A stretch of DNA of 64,000 nt from Terfezia claveryi (taxonomy: Eukaryota; Ascomycota; Pezizomycetes; Pezizales; Pezizaceae). Positions 55,527-64,000 of the stretch are shown here, piece after piece. Every line of letters starts with the position of its first letter. Positions within the stretch are counted from its first letter, which is position 1. The position numbers were made by a program, and so were the translations under genes. The stretch spans positions 186,001 to 250,000 of the forward strand of contig WHUX01000011.1 of assembly GCA_015179025.1 (NCBI GenBank), written 5' to 3'. Under the pieces are notes generated by a model. The model worked only from the letters and a program-made list of their open reading frames with translations, ran no database searches and was not told the origin of the DNA.

Positions 55527-55771
55527 AGTCCATGGAAAAGTGGGTGGGTTAGGGGATTGTAAATCTTTAATAAAGGGGTTATTATCAATTTAATCCTTTT
55601 AGCTACGGTCATCATGTCAATAACTAATTTAAACCGAATAACCATTGCAAAAATATCAAGAGCTAGGTCTGCATAATATTGCTTCTAGTATTGTATTGCA
55701 TTAGGTACAATCCTCTCTGTGCACATAATTTACCTCATATAAGTCTCATAAGTTCGTAATCTACACTTCCC

Positions 55772-57789
55772 TCACTTCTCACCCTTCCCCTGAACAACCT
55801 CCCCACCCCCACTATACAGCCTCTCCACCTTCTCCATCCTCCCCTCCAACCCCCTGACCAACTCCTCAACCTTCCCTACATTCCCCATAAACACCCCCTC
55901 AGTATCCTTCATCACCCCCTCAACCTTCTCTAACGCTTCCCTCCACCTGCCAATCTCCACACTCATCTCCTCCTGGCGCTTCTCAATCCCCTCCAGCCCC
56001 TCCGCTGCCCTTCCCGCATCAGCATGGATCGCCCGAAGAGACCTTAATCGATCTAACACGCTGGGGAGTAACGGGCCCAGTTGCTGGATAGTAGGTAGTA
56101 CTCCATACAATGCATTAATCTTCGTTTCTCGATCCGTATCAACCGTGTTTAAGCTCCCGTGCGTTGCGCTATGGGTTAATGGGGGATTGGTATCATCGTC
56201 CCCCCCAGCCCCAGCCCCAGCCCCGGCAGGCAAACCACCTAATGCCGTACTAACCGTCGCGCGGCGAGTTACTCCTGCTCCCACATTACTAACCCCATTG
56301 CCACCCCCACCAAGGCCAGATGACGCTGAATTCGCCGCACTCTCTAACACCGCCGCTCGAGCTGCACTTCGTCTAGCGTCGGCGAGCTTCTCAGCTTGAT
56401 CTGTGAGCATCTTGACTCGTCGATTCAGTGCCTCAACGAATGGCTGGTTTGCCGAGGTAAGCACTGAAATTTGTCGAGCAAGGTCGTCGAGGGTAGGGAT
56501 AATTGCGTTGGCGGGGAGATGTTTATCTAGGTTTGAAAGGTGGGTTGTTGAGGAGTGCGTAGTTCCGAGAAGACGCTCGAGGGTGGTAAGGCGGAGGTCG
56601 AAGTCCGCGGCACGGGCGAGGGAGTGGCTTTGGTGGAAGGTAGGGGCGTAGGTTATAGTGTATGAGGGTTGTGATTGGAAGGTTGGGGGGAAAGTGGTGG
56701 TAGTGGAAGAGGGGAGTTCTTGAGGTCCGTCGGTCGGTTCTTGGGTTATTGCGGCGGTTCCAAGGGAGGAAACAATTTTCCGAGCGAGGTTGGCTTCTGC
56801 GCGGCCGTGGCGGGTGTGTGAGGTAGTGGGCTTGATAGAAGGGGATTGGATTGTTTCGAGGACGTCGCTGAGTTCGGCGATTCCTGTACGGAGACGTTTT
56901 CCATCGATTCCCTCCTCGTTGGCATCAACTTCTTCCGCCTCTTCTGGTAGAGTAGCACCGATTCCTTCCGCACCGTCTTCCGCACCTTCCTCCCCAGCAG
57001 CAACAGCAGCAGCAGCTTTCCTCTCCCTCATCACCCTCTCCTCCTGCTCCTCTCTCTCCCCAACCTGTACCTTCAACTCCTCAACCTCCCTCCTCAACCT
57101 CGCCAACCTCCCCCCCAACGTCTCTTCCTCGTCATCCTCACTATCTTCCACACTACCCTCCCCCTCACTCCCTTCCCCCTCCCCATAATAAACCCCACCC
57201 TCACTTCTCCCCTTCACCTTCCTTCCTCCGCGCCTCCTCCGGCCCTTCCGTGAAGTGATTACATAGCCATGACTTCTCCTTCCTACCCGGTCCGAGAAAT
57301 CTACAAATGAAGCGTCGACGTCTGCCTTGGAGAATTTCCCTCGGGCGGTACTGGGCTGGAGGCGGGTGCGGTCTATTGATTCCGCGAGGGCAGTGGCGGA
57401 GGCGGTCGAGTGGTGCCGGTAATGGCCTGCGAGTTGGGGGACAGTGGGAGGGTAAATGTGGTAGTCACGGTCGTCATCGGAGAAGGCGGGTGAGGTAGTG
57501 CGGGCGCCGATGGTGGTCTGTAGGAATGAGTGTGTGGTAGTTAGCTTTTAGTATTTGGGAGTGGTTGGGAAAGAAGGTGTGGGGTGGATTGGTGGGAGGG
57601 TGGATACGTCATCGGCGAGGTCGGGTGTTTCGTAGATATCTTGGGAGGAGTCCTGAGGAAGAAAGTAGGGGCTGGTTAGTTATTAAGTCAATTGTGAGAG
57701 TTGGATAGCTATAAATCCTGCTGCAAGGTGGTAGGTATAGCTGTATGGATATGACATACCAAGTCCGGGAGGGAGGCGTATTTCGACAT
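55772..57789 (-). CDS. JNM1: Dynactin subunit 2, dynamitin (p50/Jnm1)
   Basis: Three exons (57760-57789, 57608-57652, 55772-57517), all introns phase 0, give 606 residues. The start MSKYASLPDLDSSQDIYETPDL is the conserved dynamitin N-terminus that inserts into the dynactin shoulder. Next come a Ser/Thr/Arg-rich segment, an acidic stretch (EGEGSEGEGSVEDSEDDEEE), and a long coiled coil (GRLARLRREVEELKVQVGEREEQEERVM). After an Ala/Gly-rich linker, further coiled-coil segments (~residues 400-590) end near RMEKVERLYSGGGEVVQG. Dynamitin holds the p150Glued arm on the dynactin filament, so it is required for dynein-driven transport and nuclear movement. The first two exons are only 30 and 45 nt, but without them the conserved N-terminus is lost. 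Confidence 0.92.
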
Positions 57790-58651
57790 GTTTTATATGG
57801 GATACGGGATCAATGCAGGCTGGAGGATCTGCTCGTAGGGCTGGCGCAACTTTAAGGATAGGGGTATCTGCTGTGTTCCTACCCCGCCATGCGTGGATGG
57901 GTGAATGTAGTTGTTTTGAATATAGTTGTTTTGAATGAAGTTGTTTATTTCTAGGCGATTATTATGGGACGAGCTATTCCCCCTAACCGCTTATGTGCTC
58001 CTTATCGCCGCCTTAACACAAAAAAAGGAAAAAAATGACTACTTGAAAAACAGTACATTCCACCTCCATAATTCTAACCAGACTACCATAATTCTCATCA
58101 TGAAACGTTCCGTAGCCTTCAGATCTGATATTGTCCTATCCTCATCCAGTGTGTGCACTATATAAAGACCACCAAGTCTGCCGCAGTGTCCGAGTCTCAT
58201 GATGGTTCTGACGACTTTCCTGGTCCATTGTGTCAACCTTCCATTGCGCACCCCCCCCCCCATTCCTTCTTCTTCTTCGGCGTCGTCCCACATTTGTGAA
58301 TCCCTCGAGAAAGATTGAATTCACTATTTTCCGGCCCTTCTTTTGCATATGGTGCGGTGCATATATGCACACTTTCCCCCACTAATCCTGATTTTTGAAC
58401 GTACAAATACGATTAAAATATACCATACCACTCTAATTCTCTATACAAATTATACACATTCCCCCAACTCCCCAATATTTTGATATTTCGTTGTTCCCTC
58501 CACAATGGTGTCTATCAAGCCGAAAAAAATGTGATAAACATGAATTGGCAAGACTATGGAACACGGAAGGATGTTATGTGATTTCTGTCTCCTCCGCTCT
58601 CTCCTCCTCTCCCCAAGCCTTCTCCCCACATTCCACGAACTAGTTCTACGC
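57790..58651. other. Intergenic between dynamitin and ATP synthase gamma genes
   Basis: 862 bp holding the dynamitin promoter and the 3' region of the ATP synthase gamma gene. No further gene seen; a short C run occurs at 58250-58261. Confidence 0.45.
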
Positions 58652-59884
58652 TTATGACTCTGCAGAAGCAGCAGCACTGTGAATCCAAACTCGTCAGTAA
58701 AGCTGCTATCCACAAAACTGCAAATTCATAGCTAGAATATGCGCACCCAGTAATAATTTCGACCAACTCTCCAGTAATGACAGCCTGTCTGGTACGATTG
58801 AACAAGATTTGGAACTTGTTGATCATCTCACCAGCGTTCTTAGAGGCATTATCCATAGCATTACGACGAGCAGACTGCTCACAAGCGTGACCCTCGGCAA
58901 GAGCCTGATAGCGGGTTATGTTAATATCAGCACATTTCAATATCATGCATGGTAACCTACCCAGTATATAGTGTTGGCAAGAGCAAACTCGCGGAAGTTG
59001 GGAAGCTGCTCATCCTCAATCTCGAAAGCAGAAAAGTTTGCTAGTGACGAAAGAACATAATTAGCAAGCTACAGAGTGCTATGGGGCCTTAGGCGTTGGG
59101 GCAAGGTACCAGAGTTCTTGAAGACATCCTCAGAAAATGCAGGGATTGCGTCTGGCTCGTACGAGATAGCTGACCTGAAGGCGTTGTAGATGATCTCAAC
59201 ATTGTCGTATTGAGTGTCCAACTGAGTTATCTGGTCGGCGATAGCCTGAGCCTCCATGAATGTAGGAATGTTCTTTCCAACGTTGCTAAAGCTTAATTTG
59301 ATGTTTCTTGCGCTGGCTCTTGCAAGCGGAGCCTTGACCTTCTCTCCCAAAATCACAATATCAACATTAGGGTCCTTGGAAAGCCTCCTCCTGGTAGCCT
59401 TGGTCAATTGAGAGTGAATACCACCGCAAAGTCCCTTATCGGAGGAGGCGACGATGAGGAGGGTCTTGCCAGACTCGAGAGGCTTGGTCTCGGCCTTTTC
59501 GAAAACGGTGTTGGAGTTTTGACCATAGGTACGGGAGTCACTCATTGCCTTCTGAGCACGAGCAAGTTTGGTGGAGGCGACGATTTTCATGGTTCCAGTA
59601 ATCTTTTGGATATTCTTGATTGACTTTAGTCGGCCCTCAATTTCTCGGAGGGTGGCATAGTTGTTGCTCAGGGCGGGCCTGTGATGACGGGATTGATACA
59701 GGCGAGTTAGCACAATGTCAATTAATATTCTTCGGATCCAATAATTCGGCGCGGTGAAACCGCAGGATCGTGTTTACGAGGCTCGGTGGGGGGTGGGGTG
59801 CGTCTCGGTTGGATTTGGGGGTGGGACTGACCTGGCGACGGTGACGGCCTTGAGGCCCGGTCGAGCAGCTCTTGTGGCGAACAT
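58652..59884 (-). CDS. ATP3: ATP synthase F1 gamma subunit, mitochondrial
   Basis: Five exons (59832-59884, 59110-59678, 58961-59040, 58747-58904, 58652-58676) give 294 residues. A short Arg/Ala-rich presequence ([14 protein letters not shown]) precedes the mature start near [18 protein letters not shown]. The family words [27 protein letters not shown] and the C-terminal [17 protein letters not shown] are all present. Gamma is the rotating central stalk of complex V: its N- and C-terminal helices turn inside the alpha3-beta3 head. Exon 5 is only 25 nt, encoding the last residues AAASAES; with exon 4 it completes the C-terminal helix segment LVEIITG. The ATG context is AACATTGTAG in the plus-strand sense, with an inverted CCAAT box (ATTGG at 60007-60011) about 125 bp upstream. 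Confidence 0.95.
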
Positions 59885-61710
59885 TGTAGATTTTCAATAT
59901 TTCGGAGGGGAGAGGGAAGAGGTGTGGTGTGGCCTGGCCTGCAGCTGATGTTTGGCGATGCCCTGGGATGGGTCGAATTCGTTCAGTTTTCGGAGTGGAG
60001 GTTCGGATTGGGATTAATTGCCGCGCCAAGCCGTGATTTTTGCGAAACATCACCAAATATCAAATAGGTAATACAGATGCTTTGGCCTATGCTAGGCCTA
60101 GAGAGTTTGATCGTGCTGGCACCGTCATAGCTGGGCCTACCATCTAACCTCTCACTGCGGACCGTTTAAGGCCGTGATGGAACGCCAACGACAAGAGGGC
60201 TGGTTCTTGCTCTGTTTGCCTCCCACCCGGGAACCCCCTCTTGCAATAGGTAATTAGCCTTGTAAAACTGCACTCCGTACTCCGTAGTAACAGAATCAAA
60301 CGTTTCACTCGGCTCCGGAAAACCGCATGCTAACGGGCAGACTACATTATCTACGCGCAGGCGAATACTACCCAGACTACAATTAGGCAGTCTGGTACAG
60401 TGGCCTGTTGAGAGGCGACCTCCCCAAGCACTCATCATGCCTATTAATGCCCATTGTCTCCATTGTCTGGCGACTTTCGTGCTCCGTCACGCACGCTTCT
60501 GTAGTCTGACGCTTTTGATTTCCTCTGCGGGACGGATCGATCGTTAGTTAGCCAGACCCTCTCGTAGATCGTTTGGTGATCATTGCATTCAGACCCGTTG
60601 CCCGTTGCCCGTTGCCGTCACCGCGTAGTAAGGCCACAAGGTCACGGGATACATGATACATCAGTGTGTTATTTCTGTATATTTACGTATATATTATTAT
60701 TATTTACACATATATTATTTACACATAAAATTGGATGTAGCGTAGCGTGCAGGTGAAGTCAAGCAGCTAAGCATATCTAACATAGCACAGCCTTTTCTCT
60801 TCATAACCTTTTTTCTTTCCCCCCCCCCGTTCATTCTTCATTCAATTACAGTATCTTCCCTATTCATTCATCTCCATTCATCGCCTCGTACGCATTTCAT
60901 CATATCACCTCACTCCCGATTGCGCTCATACGCTCTTTCCCCGCGCCCTATCCTTTCCTACTCCCTCCCTTCCTTGTTGCATCTTATTCATCTTCAGCCT
61001 TTTTTCCTAACGCTCCTGCGCCAGCTGGTCGCCCTCTCAAAGCATAAGCCAATCTCGAGCCCCGAATTCCCGTTGATAATTGCATACTCCAACTGTGTTG
61101 CTCTAGACCAGCTCCATTGTTCGCCCCGTCTCTGCCAGGCCAGCTTCATTGATTGCTGTTGGGTTTTTGCTTGGGTCCTCGCAACTAGATTGTCGTGGTA
61201 TATAACTGGTGCTGTGGCCGACACGCCGACACACTTACCCTGTCGCCTTACACTTGCACCTCGTTCGCAGTGCTGGTTTCGCCTTTCGCGGTCAGGGCTC
61301 TCTCGAGAATTAGCATCCGTAACATCAAAAGTACTTCCGCTTCAACAGTCGGACAGCATCTCTCACTCACAAGCACTTTGAAAAATTGGCCTAGGCCGTT
61401 CCCAGGTTTTCCAATACTAGCCGGCAGTCTACGAAGTTGTACCACTAGAAGTTGCTTCTGCGGACGTTTGCCGGCATCACCTACAAAACGGCCCTTACCG
61501 TCAGCAGCCTCGTGTCTGCAGCCCTCTACCACGCTTAAGCTTTGCAGATATTTGACATCAAGTTCCCAAGAAACTGCCCTCTACAAGCCTCCCGCTATAC
61601 ATTACTCCCCACAACCACAACTATCTTTAACCCCAGACCGGTGGGAGCCCCAACTTCCCCACACGACAGTTTCTCGGGCCTCGCCTTCTTCTCCCTCGAA
61701 AAAGAAGAAA
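59885..61710. other. Divergent intergenic between ATP3 and TOP1
   Basis: 1.8 kb with two outward promoters. A CCAAT box (minus strand, 60007-60011) lies upstream of ATP3. A 7-bp tandem (CCCGTTG, three copies) is at 60594-60614. From about 60780 on the DNA is pyrimidine-rich, typical of a fungal promoter or leader for TOP1. Open frames here are low-complexity and not supported as genes. Confidence 0.5.
60594..60614 (+). repeat. 7-bp tandem, three copies
   Basis: CCCGTTG repeated three times in the ATP3-TOP1 intergenic region. Likely a minor slippage repeat. Confidence 0.85.
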
Positions 61711-64000
61711 ATGTATCCCTCATCATCAGACGACGATAAACCCCTCGCTAGAAACGGCAACCGCACAAATGGTACGTCTCAATTAAGCATGATGGTGGAG
61801 CTCCCATCTACCCACCCTATCCCTACCTTCTTCCTACCCGTATCTCATCTCCCCCTTCACCTCATCCTTCTCTGAGCTGTTCAGTATGCACGTTTTATGT
61901 TTCTTGGGACTACTTTTTGAACAAAAGTTCCTTCGCATATGAAGAGCAGTTGAGAGGGAGGGGGCCCGTTCAACTATCTTTTGGTTCAGGACACCATTAA
62001 CAAGATCAACAGGCACAGCACACAAAAAGAACGGCGTAGTGCTGCCAGAGACAGTCTCTGATTCCGTGGACAGACAGATGGATGCTGAGCAGATGGATAT
62101 TGACGTTGAGGATATCCCACTAGCGAGGCTTGTCAAGGATGTTTCTCCTGCCCAGTCCCGGGGGAAACGGAAGGCAAGGAAGCCAGCCATCAAGGCTCAG
62201 GAAAGTGACGAAGAGGTTGTGCCAAAGGTTTGTTTTCAGGCCGTACCATACCTATCTTGAAGGGTTGGGCTTAACAATATATTTAGGGTAAACGACAAAA
62301 AGTAACGACGAATGGAAAGGCCAAGAAGGCCGTTGACGACTCTGATGAAGATGATATACCGCTGGCGAAGCAGAGAGCAGCAGCCCCTAAACGAGTCACC
62401 AAAACTGTTGTTACTACTGAAAACTACTCTACCGACTCAGATGAACTCATGGTAAAGAAGCTTACTGCTGAAAAGCACGAGATCGAGAAGAAGGCAGAGG
62501 AGACTGCAAAGAAACTCAGGGCGGAGGATGCACAAAAAAAAAAGACTGCTGTTCCTGCCGCTGCTGCTAAAAGGAAGATTATGAAGGAGGAACCAGAGTC
62601 CGACAATGACATACCTATAAAGGCTAAGAGGGTTGCGAAGAAGACGAATGGAGTCGAGAAGGAGGAGGAGTCAGACGACGAACCTCTCCTCAAGAAGCCA
62701 GCAGCTAAAAGGGCAGCCCCGAAGAAGACAACAGCCTCAGTAAAAGTAGAGGAGCAGAAGCCTGCTGCCAAGGCCAAAGGAGGGAAGACAAAGGAGGAGG
62801 AGAGTCCCCAAGAGGAGGAAGAAGGAGAGGATGATGACGAATTTAAATGGTGGGAAATGGAGAAGAACGATGGAAGCGTCAAATGGAAGACCTTGGAACA
62901 TAATGGTGTTGTATTCCCTCCACCATATGAACCTCTGCCACGCAACGTCAAGTTGAAGTATGATGGTGTTCCAGTGACCCTTCCTCTAGAAGCAGAGGAA
63001 GTTGCAGGTTTCTTCGGGGCGATGTTACATAATTCGCCTGTAAATACTGAAAATCCACGTTTCGTGGCCAATTTTTTTAAAGACTTTCAAGACATAACCA
63101 GGAAGAAGGGTGGTGCAAAGAACGATGCTGGGAAGGTGAGATATTATGATTTACAATCCACGGCTTTCATTGACCATACTAACATTCTGTCAACAGAGGG
63201 TTGATATCAAAACTTTCGAGAAGTGCGATTTCGAGGACATCTGGAATTATTATGAACAGAAGCGTATCGACAAGAAGAACATGTCTCAGGCAGACAAGAA
63301 GGCATTAAAAGCCGAGAGAGATAGCCTTGAAGAACCCTATCTGTATTGCTATCTTGACGGGCGGAAGGAAAAAGTCGGCAACTTCAGGATCGAACCTCCT
63401 GGACTTTTTAGAGGTCGTGGTGAACATCCCAAGACAGGAATGTTCAAAACACGAGTCCAGCCAGAGCAGGTCACTATAAATATTGGGAAAGGTGCTAAAG
63501 TACCTGAACCGCCTGAAGGACACAAATGGGCTGCTGTCGTCCACGATCCAACTGTTACATGGCTGGCAACATGGAAGGAAAACATCAATGGCAACATCAA
63601 ATATGTAATGTTAGCTGCTACCTCGTCTGTCAAGGGTATGAGTGACTTCGCAAAATTTGAGAAAGCGCGGGAGCTCAAAAAGCATATCGACAAAATTCGC
63701 AATGATTACGAGAAGGAGTTGCGAGCAAAGCTGATGGAGGTCCGCCAACGCGCTACCGCGATGTATCTCATCGACAGATTTGCCCTCAGAGCGGGGAATG
63801 AGAAGGGTGAGGAAGAGGCTGACACGGTCGGTTGTTGCTCTTTGCGATTCGAACATGTCACCTTAGAGCTACCGAACAAAGTCACGTTCGATTTCTTGGG
63901 TAAAGACTCTATCAGATATGTGAACACAGTTGCGGTGGAGGCCCAGGTGTTTAAGAATCTGAAAATTTTTAAGAAAGAGCCGAAGCGTGATGGAGACAAG
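61711..64000 (+). CDS. TOP1: DNA topoisomerase I (type IB), 3' end outside window
   Basis: Four exons are visible (61711-61771, 62013-62227, 62287-63135, 63197 to beyond 64000), 643 residues so far. Residues 1-~275 are a charged, Lys/Glu-rich disordered region with several SDDE and DIPLA patches that fits nuclear and nucleolar targeting. The core starts near residue 279 (KWWEMEKNDGSVKW) and includes NGVVFPPPYEPLP, FFKDFQDI, EEPYLYCYLDGRKEKVGNFRIEPPGLFRGRGEHPKTG, and DRFALRAGNEKG with ADTVGCCSLR, which holds the active-site Arg of the family. The catalytic Tyr lies in the part cut off by the window. The enzyme relaxes DNA supercoils during transcription and replication. The chosen ATG gives MYPSSSDDDKPLARNG, close to the usual MSSSxDDxPL start; the frame stays open upstream but is low-complexity leader. 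Confidence 0.95.

Noticed and set aside
62424..63071. 215-codon minus-strand frame over TOP1
   Set aside because: Ser/Phe-rich mirror of the Lys/Glu-rich N-terminus of Top1. No independent support.
1..64000. CRISPR arrays, operons, riboswitches, bacterial promoters
   Set aside because: None seen, and none expected: introns and gene content show a fungal nuclear genome.

Overview
This is nuclear DNA of a filamentous ascomycete (Pezizomycotina). The genes are eukaryotic housekeeping genes broken by short introns of about 50-130 nt with GTRNGT donors, branch points such as CTAAC and CAG/TAG acceptors. The predicted proteins have a fungal character, for example Sec66, Scm3, Alg12 and dynamitin. 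Gene spacing is wide for this group (many 1-3 kb gaps), DNA transposons are present, and two degenerate gene relics occur. This points to a large, relaxed genome such as a truffle- or morel-like Pezizomycete. That placement is an inference and I could not test it.

Layout. 0.8-2.0 kb: TFIIS. 4.4-6.8 kb (minus): a secreted 789-aa protein built almost wholly of Val/Thr repeats. 9.1-9.4 kb: a small orphan gene. 10.7-14.8 kb: four DNA-transposon-like elements packed end to end. They are a nearly complete pogo/Fot1 element with long, almost identical inverted repeats but a frameshifted transposase tail, then three non-autonomous or decayed elements. 16.3-17.8 kb: a nine-exon zinc alcohol dehydrogenase. 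20.1-22.8 kb (minus): the RNase P/MRP subunit Rpp1 and a Spartan-type DNA-protein crosslink protease. 24.5-26.8 kb: the CENP-A chaperone Scm3. 27.4-28.7 kb: a Pcd1-type CoA Nudix hydrolase. 29.3-30.2 kb: an orphan membrane protein. 31.7 kb: a possible LINE 3' fragment. 33.0-35.1 kb: an orphan disordered protein, divergent from a DUF726 lipase-like membrane protein at 36.9-40.6 kb. 41.7-43.2 kb: an alpha/beta hydrolase that seems to lack its catalytic serine. 46.6-47.1 kb: a frameshifted NPL4 relic. 47.9-48.8 kb: SEC66, with a GC-AG intron. 50.6-52.6 kb: ALG12. 52.9-53.5 kb: a CBS-domain protein, divergent from the mitochondrial phosphate carrier at 54.0-55.5 kb. 55.8-57.8 kb: dynamitin. 58.7-59.9 kb: ATP synthase gamma. 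61.7 kb to the window end: DNA topoisomerase I, cut by the window edge.

There is no operon logic here. Genes carry their own promoters, and functional links are loose: genome maintenance (Scm3, Spartan, Top1), ER and secretory work (Sec66, Alg12), and mitochondrial energy supply (phosphate carrier and ATP synthase gamma, 3 kb apart). The items most worth a second look are the transposon cluster, the Val/Thr repeat protein, the Scm3 architecture, the NPL4 relic, the serine-less hydrolase, and an intergenic 9-mer (TTACCCTGA) that recurs far above chance.
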